Source: Acestrorhynchus altus
Lineage: Eukaryota; Chordata; Actinopteri; Characiformes; Acestrorhynchidae
Assembly (NCBI GenBank): GCA_034509495.1
Contig: CM067522.1
Span: 13,500,668-13,564,667 of the forward strand
Length of the DNA stretch: 64,000 bases
Direction of reading: 5' to 3'
Shown here: positions 13,501 to 26,997 of the stretch, one piece after another
How positions within the stretch are numbered: position 1 is the first letter of the stretch
How the letters are laid out: each line of letters begins with the position of its first letter
Position numbers and translations under genes: made by a program
Notes under the pieces: generated by a model
Told to the model about the DNA's origin: nothing
The model's database searches: none
What the model saw: the letters and a program-made list of their open reading frames with translations, nothing else

Positions 13501-14552
13501 TCCTGATGGAATATCGTTTTAGAGTCAGGTGACTGTAACTTCACTAGGTGGTTTCAGCATCCTTGTGTTTACTAGGGAAGCACCAAGCCAGTGGAACGCT
13601 CCTCAATTCGTGCCCAAGCGCAAGATGTCAAATCCCAGACATTCTGGACACATCTTCTTATGTTTACATTATTTGACAATGGACACTCTGATGTTTAAGT
13701 TCATTGTTTCTATAAACCTTTGACACCACCGCCACGTCCTTCAGAAATTTGGTCACGACATTAGTCTTCAATCTAGTTGGAACAGAGATATCATCCACCT
13801 GTTACCTTGATATCCCACCACTGAAAACCGCCCTCAATGCTGTTGTCCATTTTTCATTCTCCTCAGTGGTGAATCACGATCTGGCGGAGTTGCATTGCAG
13901 TTCACACTGAGCTGCACTGCTGTAAATCGAATGTGTATCAGATTTCAGTAACTAAGTAAACAGGAATGCGGCCCAAATCAGAACCGGAAATGGCAGATTC
14001 AGTGTGATTCTGCATGTCACGCTACCACACAGATAACAGCATAAGCACTCGGCAGCATCGACACGCCGTGAAGTTTTAAAGAAAGTCTTTGTGAACAAGT
14101 TAATAATCACCTGTATGTCTTTGACGTGTCCTTGCTGCTACACAGTGACAAATGTGCTTGTCAGAACCGCTGGCGAGAGATCAGTATTATTTGTAGTCAA
14201 TGTGGAAACCTGGTCTGAGTTCCCTGGTCTGCCCTGTAGGGTGAGGCTGCAGTACGTGTAGCACATAGACAAGCATGTGCACAGTTATGTTCACGACACA
14301 GCTAGTTGTCTTCACAAATGCATGGCCAAACACCAATTATATTTCTTGTCTAACCCATCAATCACCTACCTGTGTAACATGACTAAAACCGTTGAACACG
14401 GTCAAAATTGGCGATACAAGACACTGTGGAGTAGCAACTAAACAAAGAGTAAACCCTTTGTAAGAAACATAATCCCAATACTACTACTACTAATAACAAT
14501 AACAACAATAATTTATCATACACTTCAAAATCTAGCCGTCTGAATGTCTCTC

Positions 14553-14940
14553 ACTCTTAAAAATAACGGTTTCCTAAATAGTTTGTGGCTTAGACTTTCG
14601 GTTTTAGGAATGGCTATAGAAACTTCACCTTTGACTGAAGCTACTTGGGGCTCTGAGTGGCTCTGCGGTTCAGTGCACTAACAAAATGAATCCAATCCCC
14701 GTTCAAGCTGATGGCCATCAGCAGTCAGAGTCCACAAGAGCTAAACTGCCCATGATCTCTCTGGGTGGGTAGATGGCGCTCGCTCCCCACATCACACTCA
14801 CACAGGAATCATTCGTCTGTTGTATCAGGGGACCCACCGCATCGAAGGAAGCATGTGCTTGTCTTCACCCTCCAAGTGTGGCTTTTCCATGTGTGTTTTT
14901 TAGGGAGGCTTCGACTTTTCACAAGAATCATTTTTAATTC
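14553..14940 (+). mobile_element. Composite element: MITE end plus tRNA-derived SINE
   Basis: Starts with CACTCTTAAAAATAACGG, the terminal motif of the MITE family seen at 55982 and (reverse) 56640. From about 14650 it continues into the SINE family: A-box-like GTGGCTCTGCGG, B-box-like CCCCGTTCAAG, GGTGGGTAGATGGCGCT, then GAAGCATGTGCTTGTCTTCACCC. It ends with ACAAGAATCATTTTTAATTCTTAG. A second copy of the arrangement at 9246-9827, in the same orientation. Confidence 0.5.
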
Positions 14941-16329
14941 TTAGGAAGATATCAGTTAATGAGGCCCAATCGTATTAAATATATATGTTATCCAGAACTG
15001 CATGTTCTAACCAAGAACAATGTAGGAACCTGTATTTTTTTATACCGTTAGACAGTCTGAAAGAGTTAATAAGAACTGGGATTTTGGTTCTCTCTCTCCC
15101 CTGTGCTGTTCTTCTTTTTAATATGGAGTGATAGTGGCACAGTGACAGCCTCTACCAGGACGTAACTGTACTTTCACCTGAGCACATGATCTTTATGACC
15201 CCCCCCACTTATCCCAACCGCACACTCCCTCCCCCACTGCATTCAGTGTGTGGGTGAAAGGTCATGGCAAAGTAGCATTCCACAGTGTCTGCCGCGCACA
15301 GCGCAGTGAAAAGAGGAGGGAAAAAGGGGTTTCATGTACCTAATCCCACAGTCTGGCGGATTTGCAAAGACAAACCAAACCACTGCCCTAAGGAAAAAAA
15401 ACTGTGGATAACAGCCCGCCTGCGGCTCCCACGGTATGTTTGGGTGTGTGTGGTCAGACTCCCTTGTGGGCCAGATGATATCATGTTCAAAGAGCGAACA
15501 CATGTCTTCATACATAACTTCATGGCATGGCAACATGTGACATACTTTCTTTTGGGCCTGTTTGCAAACCCAAAACTTGCTTAAACTTCTCCCAGACCTT
15601 TGATCTAGATTCCCAGGCACAGTAGTAGTTTCTCATGAGTGGAGAACAGGCTGTAGAAGAAAGGAGCTCTTTCATAGCTCTGAACTGTTTGAGAGGGCCA
15701 CTGCATTGCTTGGCGCTCACTGTCTTATCCTTACAATTGGGCTGACACTGAATACTCCGAGAGGTCACTCCTGGTGTCAACCTGACACAATGCCCAACGC
15801 AAACACAATTCTTTCCATTTGTCCATGAAGCTCTTGCCCCTTCTTGGGGTCGGTGAGTAATTGTTCATCTTTGAGGACAAATCCTGCATATTAAGTGGAC
15901 TTGCTCAACTGAAGGTTTCATTTTCTACAAACCCATAGGTACCATACCCCCTCAGGGCCAAGCTGGTGTACGATTTACGTGCTAGACAACAGATCTTTTA
16001 CACTTGACAGAGTACCTTCAAACAGACCAGAGTGAAACCTCTTCAGCTTATTGCCAGCGCCCACACTTCCTTCGCCCACGCTACTGCGTAAAGACAGCTA
16101 AGAAAACAAGTCCAATATTAATATACAGCTGTGGTTATTTTTGTATGAGTGGGCAGGACTAAAAAAGTAGAGTAAACCACATGTAGGTGTGCAAAAGACA
16201 AAGTCTCTGAACGCTAGACTCAGCTATACTCAGCATCCTCTGCAATCGCTGACCTTCCTCTTAGCTGCCACTACCTTGGCTGACCCATAGCTTTCATTTC
16301 AGTAACAGAACTCCCCTCGTCCCCACCCT

Positions 16330-16570
16330 CCCTGGGACGGCACCGTCCTTTGTGTCTGGCACAATTAATTACCTGCTTTTCAATGGCAGTTCGTTTGGGG
16401 AATGAGATGGAGACGAGCTCGGTGAAAAGGTATCTGGGTCTGCCGACATCTCGGCAGCGGTGGCAGGGAGCATCTCCAGGAGACAGCTGATGGGCCCGAT
16501 CGCATTTCACTGACAAACTCAATTGCGCTTGAAGTGAGATCCAGTGAAAGTCAATATGCCACATGGCCCC
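16330..16570. promoter_or_regulatory. Candidate intronic conserved non-coding element
   Basis: GC-balanced unique sequence containing ACAATTAATTACCTGC (homeodomain core beside an E-box-like ACCTG), CAATGGCAG and ATCTCCAGGAGACAGCTG (bHLH CAGCTG). A 117-codon minus-strand ORF overlaps it but has no recognisable domain. Regulatory call is tentative. Confidence 0.22.
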
Positions 16571-18984
16571 TGTGCCTGCTGCGTCCATCCGCAGCAAACA
16601 GATATCTAGCCGCACTGATGCCACTCATTTATTCATTATATTTCCAATGTGTTCAAACACGCAGGTTTGGATTCCCAAGTGAAAAGCCACTCAGCTGTAC
16701 TGTAAAACTATTTTACAGCTTATAAACCCAGTGCCCCAGAGTCACCAGCAGTACATGCGCTATAAAGACTACTGTATGGGTACAGTCTAACCATACCATG
16801 ACCAGTACATTCCTTGAAACTTCGTAATGTTCTGGCATTAGAGGAAACAGAGATGTTCTTCAACAATTTGCTCCTGAAGCTCATGGGAGTTGCCATGGTC
16901 CACACACTAGAAAAAAGTGGAACCCCACCAACCGCTAGTTGTTCTTGCCGACCTCTCTTCCTATATGTGAGGTTTCACAGACCTTCATAAACCTTAACCA
17001 CCAAGCACACCAGAGGCTGTCTGAAATCACTAGCCCCCCTTCCGCCAACCTCATTCTGAAGGATCTTGCAGGAGAGCCTGTGGTTAGCAAAGACAGCTGC
17101 CCTCCAGGCAGCACCACAGGCAGGAAGCTCACTTACACAACATGCAGGGCTTCGCCACTTGCAGGGAAGCCAATTAACAAGCTGCAGTCCCACCAAGAAC
17201 ATTTGCCTGCATCAGGCAAGTGATGTGGAGGAGCTCCTCAGTCTCTCGTTCCATTTAACAGCTACAGTTACAGTTACTGCAGCATCAAAATGGGTTGAAG
17301 GTAAGAGACTGAGAAAGGGATTAGTACTTAAGAAACCTTTTTCTCTAGACTCCAAACCAAGCTCATAAACAGAGCAGGGGCTTGTTACAAATGATTACCA
17401 CGGCTTCAAGATGACAGCAAGCCATTAGCCACTGCAGGTCACATTTGTGAGACGACCCTGAGATACCGGCACGGTTTTGTTTTTCAGTAGCTATCTTGAG
17501 AGCCAGGGTGCTGAGCTTAGAGGTACAGTTGCAGTCGACAAGCGGTCAAAGCTCACATGATAAAGTGAGGATGTTTGGGACATCTGAGGAAGAAAAGTTC
17601 CTCAGAGGATGGAAGCTACTAACACTAAGGGACCTTCAAGAGATCTCTGAGGGGCCCTTCACTTGATTTCCATCACTGACTTTTTATGTTTTGGCCTGTT
17701 CCCAAATCTGACAACTCTAGTGCCTATTAAGACTGCAGCTGGTTTTGTGAGGACCCTCTCTTCAAGGGGTTCAAGGGGGCTTTGGAGCACATTATCCAAA
17801 CCCCTTTCTACTAGGTGCCACTAGTGCACTCATGCAAAGGTCCCTCAGAGCAAAGTCCAATTTGGAAAGCCCAGTAAGCCGGCCAACATCAGATTACAGG
17901 ATTCAAGATGGGATCGAGATCAATGAGGAGGGACTTAAGTCGCCGGTGACACGAAAGTGTGGGTTGAACTTTTGAGTGTGGCAGCTTTGCAGTTCTGAAG
18001 TGCTCTCTTGCACCCAGACTCTCTACCTTCAGTTCAAACAGGAGTCCTTCAAGTGATCAAATCATAGCGCTCTCAAGCACAAGAACACAAGTAAGAAATA
18101 CTTGTCTTTAAAGTACAGCTTGTTTAAGACAGCTCCGGCTGATTAAGTTCCCGTTATGTGGTAGGGTTATCTCACTTTTTGCTTGTTTTCTTGTCAAGTC
18201 ATGCCTTGTCTGAGCAGCAGCACAGTTTCCTCCCTGGACTCTAATGAGCTCAACACCACTTCTCATGCTGAGAGACAAAACAAAAAGTGGTGTGTTCTGG
18301 GTAAGAACACTGCAGATCCACTCCTCCTGCAAACACCAATAACATCACATTCCACGAACCAGTGAAACTCCCACATTCCTCAGGCATCTCTCTGGTACCA
18401 AAACTGTAATTTGACATCTGTGCAGTATTAACTGAGACTCTGGCCAAACAGGCTTTTTTGCTCCATGGAGCACGGATAATAAACAAGGTAGGCACACTGC
18501 GGGCTCCTTCTGAGCCCTAATACTGCTCGGAGGACATAGTAAACTAACAGTTCAATGGAAGCTATTGTGCAATGTACAATACAGTGGGTGCTCATGTATG
18601 TCAGCCTTCTTCAAGAGACATTCAAAGATCTCAAGGGCTTTCCAAGCTGGGCCTGAGTGGATGGAAGGTGAGCACCCATCCTGATCTTCCCTTAACAGGA
18701 CATAGCATGCTCACTTGAGCTTCTCATGGGCAGCATTAACACATCAAGTGGTGTTTGAGCTGTCAGGACCCCTTCACTGCAGACTGTAGTTTCATGCAGT
18801 TTGTTCCAATACTCAACATGCCTTGATGGTCTGGATGCTTTTACTTTAAACTCCTGTCTCAAAGAGTGGTGAGACATAAAGAGTTATTGTTCCATTGGAT
18901 ACCACATTTATACCATATTTGGTATAAATTGTTATCCTGCTTCTTTAATTAAAATCTGTGAATATGCATATACATAACATCATG

Positions 18985-19262
18985 ACCATATATAAATACA
19001 GCCTCCTTTCACCCGGTTCTTTGATGGGTAGGACCCCAGAGAACAGGTATTATGTGGGTGGTGGGTCATTCTCAGCACTGAAGTGACACTGACATGGTGG
19101 AGGTGTGTTGCACTAGTATGAGTGTATCAGTGCTGCAGGAGAGTTTAAACACCGTGTCCATTCACTGTCCACTCTTACCTATTTCCTCCACTAGAACTAT
19201 TAGAACTTCAGAACATTAGAACTACAGAGTGGTCCTGTTATGTTATGGTTGATTGGTGTAAT
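18985..19262 (+). mobile_element. Non-autonomous Tc1-like DNA element
   Basis: Contains the words of a very common fish repeat: GTGGGTCATTCTCAGCACTG, GTGACACTGACATGGTGG, TGTATCAGTGCTGCAGG, TTTAAACACCGTGTCC, and the terminal TGTTATGGTTGATTGGTGTA. The same terminus occurs at 52172 and, in related form, at 57381. No transposase frame remains. Confidence 0.7.
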
Positions 19263-20254
19263 AGTCTTACCCGACTCTCAAACATAGACATTAATATGGA
19301 TTAACTCATTAACATGTCAATTTTCTTTGGCACATCATGTGTAAAAGAGTGTAAATCCTGGTGCAAAAATACCACAGCCATAACGAGAGAGTGGTTCGCT
19401 GAGAACCACCACTGTAACTTTATGAATAGGACTCAATATCATGCCTTTACCACAGAGTTTTATGAATCTGGCTCATAAAGCTTCCAGTTGACATATTTCA
19501 GATGCTTTGAGTCAGTACATTTTTTTCTCACCGCTCAAAAGTGGGTGAACCTTGAAGAAAGGTAATATTAATGCCAGTGTAGAATATAAAACCGAGCCTA
19601 CAACCCACAAAGAACAACATCTCTCTGGAAATTTCTTTGAAAGCTAGGTGAAAACTCTACAACAAAAAGGCCGCAAACCTTCATACAAGTCCATTCCTGG
19701 AGTCTTAGCCTCAGAGAACATGAAATATTCCAGAATTCAGTGACAACAGATGAAATATTCTAAAAATAATCCGGAGTACTTGGTAAAAAAAAAAAAAAGG
19801 TGGCAGAGCGCATCAAGCTGAAGACCAGGTTTTATCCGAGCTATCCATGAATTATTGATTCAATGGAAATATGAGGCTCATTTTGATGATACTTCTTGTG
19901 CCTAGTGAAAAAGAAACGGTGGCTTGGTGGAATGCTGCTTACGAGTCAGAGTCAGCTTATAATTTGAGGAGAAAATATGTATGCACCCTTCCCACGGCTC
20001 TGGCATACACACCAGTGAGGAACTGAGGGCTTGTGTATATGCCAGGAGTGGCCTTCAGGCACAGTACTGTATGCAAGGCAGGGTAAATGATGCTTTGTGT
20101 GTTTGTATATGTGTGTCTTCCTATGTGAAGCTTTGGGACTGTCACAGAAATATTCGGTGGGCTGGTTGTGGCTAGCAACAGTCTGTTTATAGAATCCACC
20201 ACCCAAAATCTAAAGGTCTCAACAGGGGGGAGATTCCAGTTGTCTAAACCCTGA

Positions 20255-20261
<7 letters not shown>

Positions 20262-20349
<88 letters not shown>

Positions 20350-20368
20350 ACACACCCACACACACACT
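20262..20368. repeat. Compound (CT)n(CA)n microsatellite
   Basis: About 13 CT units lead into CACCCACCCACC and about 30 CA units with C interruptions. ORFs crossing it are artefacts. Confidence 0.95.
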
Positions 20369-20635
20369 CTAAATCCCCCCGAGAGCAATTCTCACCAGCA
20401 GTCAGACAGTTCACACCAGGTCAAAACATGGCTATCTACTTAGCCTCCAAAGAACCTCTACGCTGGTAGGACACAGATACCATGTTCACAATAGTACACC
20501 ACACACAGTCTTAGCCAATGCTAATTCGAAGGCTTGATAGATACAGCTTTATTAGAGAGCAGTGGCAGCGTCCCGTCCATTGCTCTCAAGTGGGAGGAAC
20601 ACATGCGGTGGCAGGTTGCCTGGGCAGGCCGTGTG

Positions 20636-20680
20636 TATGTGCATGTGCGTGTGTGAGTGTGTGTGTGTGTGTGTGGAGGA
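20636..20680. repeat. (GT)n-rich microsatellite
   Basis: Alternating GT with A and C interruptions (TGTATGTGCATGTGCGTGTG and following). Confidence 0.85.
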
Positions 20681-20755
20681 GGGTTAGGCTGGACAGACAC
20701 AGAGGGACAGCTGGTCTTTCAGCGGTAGTAAATCATAGACACACAGCACTGAGTA

Positions 20756-20870
20756 CACCCCCCCTTCCACCACCCCTCCACACCCCCCCCCCCCCCCTCT
20801 GTTTCTCTCTCTCTCTGTCTCTTTCCCTTTAACCCCCATATCTGAGAGAGCAAAAGAGAGAGAGAAAACA
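20756..20870. repeat. Homopyrimidine tract with long poly-C and CT run, then GA run
   Basis: A run of about 16 C at 20782-20798 is flanked by CACCCCTCC and by TCTCTCTCTCTGTCTC. It is followed by GAGAGAGCAAAAGAGAGAGAG. The juxtaposed pyrimidine and purine tracts could pair as a hairpin or form triplex DNA. Confidence 0.8.
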
Positions 20871-21532
20871 CCCCTTCCAGCTCAATAGTCCAAAAAAACA
20901 AAGCCAGGCACCACTAACTGCCAGGCAGGAAGGAGAACGAGCAGACAGCTGCCTTCATCTACGACTGAAAAACCACAACAAGAAAACACAGTGACAATAT
21001 CAGCTCACAGGGAAGGAAACCCAGCTTGCTGCCATGCAACTATCACACCAGTTCACTGATCCACTGTCAGGCTTCAACGTTTGGAACCAAGGAATCAAAT
21101 TCCCAAGTCAAACAATCATGCTTTCGATGTCCTGTAAGATACTGCATCTTCATTTTTGTCCATTTTTGCTTTTTGAACAAAAGGCTACTCTCTATCCATT
21201 TGCATGAAACAATACCCTCCTAATTAATGCAGGAATTTAATGGAAATGTACACAAATCCTCTTTCACGCCAAATGTATTAAATTGCTTGCCCGAAACCTT
21301 GCTGAATTGTTGCAAATAGACTTGGTTCTGTGGTGTCACTATTTCCTATTTCTAAAAGCACCAAAATGAAAGTTTTCTGTTTTTAAAATTCAACTGAACA
21401 AAATTCAAGCATCAGGATTAATTATTGTGTTTTACACTGAACATTAACTTGTTGTAAGGTTGGTTTAAACCACCTCAGACAGTGCAGAGTGCTTCTCCAG
21501 AAGTCAATGATCCAACACCTCATGATATTAAT

Positions 21533-21910
21533 TAGGGGTGGGTGATATGGACAAAAATTCATATTCCAACATATTTCAACTGGATGATGATATATGATAT
21601 ATGATGCAATATGAAGCATTTTTCATATTTTTGCTATTTGTTCCTATAATAAATCATATTTAATTCAGAATTTCTTCTTTAAACACATCAGAGCTCTGTC
21701 CTATGCCCCATCCATTATGTGTATTACACCACAAGTGAGGGTAGAAGGGAGCAGAGTAGAGGATCTGAGAACAGGGGGAGTTTTTGGGGAAGATTGAAAT
21801 AGAACATTATTTAAAAACTTGATATGACAAGTTATTTAAAAACAATACCGCACTCTGTTCATGTGCCAATATTGATATAAATATTGATATAATAATTAAT
21901 AATATTAGGG
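21533..21910. mobile_element. Degenerate non-autonomous DNA element, copy 1
   Basis: Begins with TAGGGGTGGGTGATATGGAC, a form of the fish repeat terminus 'GGGCTGGGCGATAT'. The interior has GGGAGCAGAGTAGAGGA and GCAGAACATTATTTAAA-like words that recur in the same order at 57455-57840. AT-rich arms contain repeated ATATGATATATGAT. Probably a hAT-type MITE; the superfamily is a guess. Confidence 0.5.
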
Positions 21911-22789
21911 CTGCTCTTTCCCACACTGTACAAATGAGAACCAAAGGAAACAGAATGCAGTGTATATATGTAAGGAAATTTGCAGTTGCATATATAATTG
22001 GTTGAAGGTGAAGATACAAAGAGAGTTCATAGAGATTTAATTTGGTATATCATATTAACAAGTAATAAAACATGTAAAAACATACTGATTGCACATAGTC
22101 ACACCCAATGGAGCTGGTTGTTGTTAAACAATGAAGAAAAACGTTTGTTGACATATAGAACTGACAGATAGAGAAGGGCTACAGAGTGAATTTAACCAAC
22201 GAATGATTGAGCTGCGTTTGCATCACTATGCGGACTGGCTACGTTTCAATTTTCGAGTGGTAGGTGCAATCATGCACAGCCGTTTTGTCTGCAATTACAT
22301 CACTTTGGCCATGTGCCCTACGGGACATCCGCATCAGGTATGAACCAGCTTTTAGCTCCATGCAGTGCAAAGCAGCTCGATGTTCAAATCTTTAGCTCAT
22401 GCCCAAATTTCAAAATGCTCCAAAAGTACTTGGAATAAAATCTTTTCGGCACTGACGTTAAGGTTTATTCATTCTACTGTAAAGTTGCCATTTTGTAGAT
22501 ACAAGGTTTTTGCTCCTGAATAAGGAGCCACATCAAATGAAGCATGTGCTCCCACCTTCTTACAGTCAACTCCAGATATATAGACTAAAGTTTTGCCCCT
22601 GCTCACCAACTCTCCTCCACACAGAGGTCACTTTTATTTGACCCCTCAACTGCCTACAATTTCCTCCCCAAGTCACCAGCGCTGCTCCCTCAAAGACAAA
22701 TAGCTTGTTATAAATATCCTGCACATCCAGAGCCTGTGGGAGTCACCTATCGACTCTGGCGGGCGCGGTGGAATTCATTTTCTGGTGAC

Positions 22790-23060
22790 TACACTGGACT
22801 AGCTCTTAATGATTCTGCTGCGTTTATTAAAAGACGGCTCTATGGACGCAGCGAGAGGAGCACCACTTCAAGAGCAGGGGTTGTGTGACGGAGAGATAAG
22901 CGAGTGGCTGGACGCCATCAGGACGCAAAACACAGCTGGCCTGGGAGGGCAGCGGGCCTTGGACCCACTTGAAAGGGGGGTTCCTTATCACACCTTGCAC
23001 ACTCTTTAAATGGATTTCAAATTTGGCTCCTGCTGATGAGCAGGTCGATGAACACATAAA
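22790..23060. promoter_or_regulatory. Candidate intronic conserved non-coding element
   Basis: Repeat-free block with CTCTTAATGATTCTGCTGCG, GTTTATTAAAAGACGG, GAGATAAGCGAGTGG and a TTCCTTATCACACCTTG (GATA/T-box-like). Overlapping 66- and 109-codon ORFs on opposite strands have no recognised domain. Tentative. Confidence 0.22.
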
Positions 23061-23351
23061 GAGAGGGGGGAAAAACGGACCCCCAACTTGACAGCTGCTG
23101 AAGCTGACAATGGCGATAAATAGGGGAAATATGACAGGCCTGGTACAGGCAAACATGGGGTCTACATTTCTTTAGCTGTAATTAATGTTGACTGTATACT
23201 GCTGGCAAACTGTGGCATGGACGATGCGCAGGCCAGGAGAAAATATGATACATGTGTCAGGCGGCCTGGTCCGTGGCAGTAGATCACTCCAGTGAGCTAT
23301 GCATTGCTGAATGAAGGCCAGACTTTTGGCGGGTGACTGAGCGTGATCTTG

Positions 23352-23353
<2 letters not shown>

Positions 23354-23391
<38 letters not shown>
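23354..23391. repeat. (CA)n microsatellite
   Basis: About 18 CA units; a shorter TGTGTGTGTG tract follows at about 23444-23457. Confidence 0.95.
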
Positions 23392-24352
23392 GAGTGGAGA
23401 GGCTGTAACCCTGAGTGATGAGGCTCTGTGTGAGTGCATGCCTATGTGTGTGTGTGAGTCAGCGTGGTTTTTCAGATGTGTGTGGATGTCGAGGCGCTGA
23501 AGTGATACATATTGAACAGTGTGAGAGGAAAGTGTGACGGGGGGGGTTTAACCTCTGGTTCAATATGCCAGAGTGCTCACATACAGAACCCATCCCCCTC
23601 AACTCCTTCCTAGTGTATCTGTCAAATACAGTCAAGCCAGTCAACACATGACTACCTATCAAAGTCAACCACATACATCATCGCAGTCAAGCACAAACCG
23701 TCTCCGTTTTTATCTTTCATTTTTCACTTTTTGACATCATTTGAATCAGACAGTTTTTCTTTACATTATGTCCAAATTTCACAATAAACACACCAAAAGA
23801 AATGCTCCAAAATGACCTGAAATAAAATCCTTTTACACTTGCCTTTCCTGTACATGCATCTTGTTGTATATAGAGGGTGTTTGGGTGATACATCATTACG
23901 TAAAACATAAGAATGCCATAAGTGTCAGGTTACGAAACATGGCCAGCTGAAATAACTATTATGCTTCAGACCGTACAGCTTTGGTTTTCTCACTCTTCTT
24001 TTTGTTTCATTTCCTTTCTCAGTTCAAAAGAGAATCTCTCTAATGAGAAGCCAAACACAGATGTGAGCGTTGAGAAAATAATCATGCTTGACTGGGCAAA
24101 ATCAGTGGAATCATTTGACGTACAGCAGTGTTGTCTGATACTGACGGCGGGTTCTCTGAAAAATATTTTTCCGTGCACAAAGGCTTGGCGGCGAAGTCAA
24201 GTCCTTCCCTTAATTACCTGCTATTGTATCACACGTCTCCTGCCCATCCCCCGCCACAGTGGGGTCCCATTTTAACCAGGCTCCCCATATGCCCAGGCTC
24301 ACTTGTTGGCCTTTCCTCTTTGCCACCATCTGGCATATTAGTTCAGCCAAAA

Positions 24353-24420
24353 TGAAAAAAAGAGAGATAGAGAGAAAGAGAGAGAGAGAGGGAAGAGAAG
24401 GAGAGAGCCAGACACAATGA
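24353..24420. repeat. Purine-rich (GA)n tract
   Basis: AAAAAAAGAGAGATAGAGAGAAAGAGAGAG and further GA units. Simple sequence. Confidence 0.85.
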
Positions 24421-25529
24421 GACAAGAGAGCTAGCCCATCTGCTCCCTGCCAGACTCCCCAATCATTACTGCACAAAAGCAACGTTTAACCCAACACACA
24501 AATCTGCTTCTTTAACCTGTTTCTGTCCACTACCTTCGTCCTGAGCAGACCATGCCCTTTGTGCTGATCTACGACTACTGTTTCCTAACCGTTTCCCATC
24601 CAAATAGTAACACAATGCGTCCGCCAAAAGACGCAGACACAACTAACAACATACAGACAATGACCTTTATGGGAATAAGGTGCTATTTAGCAACTGGTAC
24701 CCACCTCAGGATACATATCAGGACATATAACACAAATATCCTGAACTGATCTCTGTTTTGAGTTTTGCTCTGAAGTTATGATGCTAATACAGCAAATAAG
24801 AGGCCCACACAGCCATCTCATTAGCATCAGGCTAACCTTCGTCATCGCATATATGCCCCTAACCTTGCAGAGTTGTTACATAATCTCAAATAGTCTTCAT
24901 TATAATGCTTTGAACACTATGTTGGACAAAATTCACGCCTTTCACCTCAAACCCTAAAGACTCAAACACCAAACATGTCTAGACATGTCCACTTAGCAAG
25001 TATGAGGTAAATGAGTGTAAATGAGAGGCTAAATCATTGTTTTAACCTTAAAATGTACCACAAATCTACCCCCTGCCCCAAGTGACGAGTCAGTCTGTGC
25101 TCCAAAGTGACCCCCTCGGCCTCGGGAGCGCAGGGCCTGTAGGCCGAGCAGCCGGAGCCTTCCCCTCGCTCTCCCCTGACAAACACACACCACTGAGCAC
25201 GGCCAGTCTGGCGGAAACGGCTGACAATCAAAGTGCTGTCGTCAAACACGGAGCAGCGCCGGGGCAAAGATCTCCCCTGTCTGCCTCTCACAGCACACAC
25301 ACATATACACACGCGCATCGATCTGGTTTCTATCCGGCTTGTCATCGCAATGAACCCTCTAGTGTTAAACCACAGGGGTGATACTGGAGACAAATACAGG
25401 ATACACTTCAAGACTAGTGGGTCTCAATGGACATCCGCATACACTTTTTATTACGCTGATCTGTGAGTCTAATTCTGAATAGCTTCTTCTTTTCCTTAAA
25501 ACATTTGTCAATAATGTCATTGAGGGATG

Positions 25530-25800
25530 ATTATCCAAAGCCACATTCGGCTTTCGAAACCCCCCCAGGATGCAAGGGCAGTTTGGGGGGCTGCAGAATA
25601 TTTCTCCTTAGCCTTTGGAGTAAAGGGAAAAAAAATACAGATACTATTTGTGAAAGCCTGCAGACAGCTAATGGAAATGACAAACAGTGCACACCCCGAC
25701 CTCTGCATATTCAGACGCTCTAATTGCACATCCAGGCGCAGGGGCTTTTCAAAAGCCGGAGAGGAGAGTGGAGCTCTATTCCAGGCCGAGCGGTCACAGG
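25530..25800. promoter_or_regulatory. Candidate intronic conserved non-coding element
   Basis: Unique GC-balanced sequence with GGATGATTATCCAAAG (bicoid-like GGATTA variants), TTCGGCTTTCGAAAC and TCTAATTGCACATCC. ORFs on both strands (111 and 132 codons) overlap but are mutually antiparallel and lack domains, so a coding role is not supported. Confidence 0.22.
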
Positions 25801-26117
25801 GCACTATTGTGTGGGTGAAGAACGTTTCTGTCACATTACACTCATTTTCCAACCCACCCTGACACACCGCAACACTCGTGCAGCCGCCTGTGTGAGGAAC
25901 GCAGTTAATCCCCATAAAACAGGCTGAGCTGATTCATCAAAAGCATCTGTTTTTCTGGTGCTAGATGGTGCTGATATAATTCAATATCTTCATATAATTT
26001 TCCAAATATGGAATAGTCTTAATAAAGTTAGCATTAATAACCTAATGACACTATGCTGTGTGAGAGCTGCTAAAAGCGTGTCTTATAAAATTAATGTAGT
26101 TCATTTTGATTGGTCTG

Positions 26118-26512
26118 TTTTGTTTCCTTGGAAGTGCCAATTACCAAACCCTATTAGGACTTCACCCCTATCATATACCATGCTCCCAACACTAGGAAGA
26201 AGAAGACAAGCACATGCTTCCGCCGATATATGTGAAGCCAACCACCACCTCTTTTTGAACTGCCGCCATTGCATCATTGCTGGGCAGTCAAAGAGCTTTA
26301 GGGAAAGTGCCAGGTGCTCAGCTCTGATGCAACAGCTAACAGATGCCTGTGCCAACTTGCATTGCACTGGGTGTGCTGAGGTTAGAGAGCACCATCTACA
26401 CACCCAGAGAGAGCATTGCAGACTGATGATGGCAAGGAGCATGACTAAACTTGCAATCCTTAGATCACTGTACTAAGACACTGGACCACTGTGCCACTAC
26501 CAGCCCCTGGTT
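26118..26512 (-). mobile_element. tRNA-derived SINE, full-length-like copy
   Basis: Read on the minus strand it starts GGGGCTGGTAGTGGCACAGTGG, containing an A-box-like TGGCACAGTGG, followed by a degenerate B box. Then come TGGTGCTCTCTAACC (reverse of 26384-26398), the GCAATGATGCAATGGCGG segment, and GAAGCATGTGCTTGTC. The body matches 56045-56500 almost throughout and parts of 9361-9800 and 14650-14910. The pol III head shows the family is tRNA-derived. ORFs on both strands here are by-products. Confidence 0.65.
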
Positions 26513-26997
26513 AATATAGTTGAATAAGGAGAGTTTAATACATGAAAGTGAACGCTTGTGAATGGCAAACACTACTGTCTTCTTCTTCAAAAGAAAACAA
26601 TGTAAACAGGGCTGTAAATTGGGATCATTCCAAAACCCCAAAACTAAATGCAACAGATACTCATGAATGAATAGGAAAATTTGGGAGTGAAGCTAAGAAA
26701 CCTAACTCTTAATTTGACTGGAAATGGGAGGAAGGCCTGAAAGAGTGAAGTCAGGGAACAACCCTTTTGAGAAGTCTGTCTAGGCTAAAAGCTAACTCTT
26801 TGGACTGTCTCAGTGTCTTTGGGAGTTAACTGCACACTGCTCTGAGAGAACACAAAGGAGAAAGAGAGAACACTGAGAGGACCACAACATTATCTGGTAA
26901 GACTAGGCTAGCCTAGACTAGGGTGTGCTATTCATTTTTATTCTCAGTTTTATTCGGGCTGCCTTCAGCAACAAGAGCTAAATGATGGGCTGGTAAA

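Noticed and set aside
26101..26476. 172-codon plus and 113-codon minus ORFs
   Set aside because: They coincide with a SINE copy and its flank; other copies of the SINE produce similar spurious frames (9411-9815, 56262-56480).
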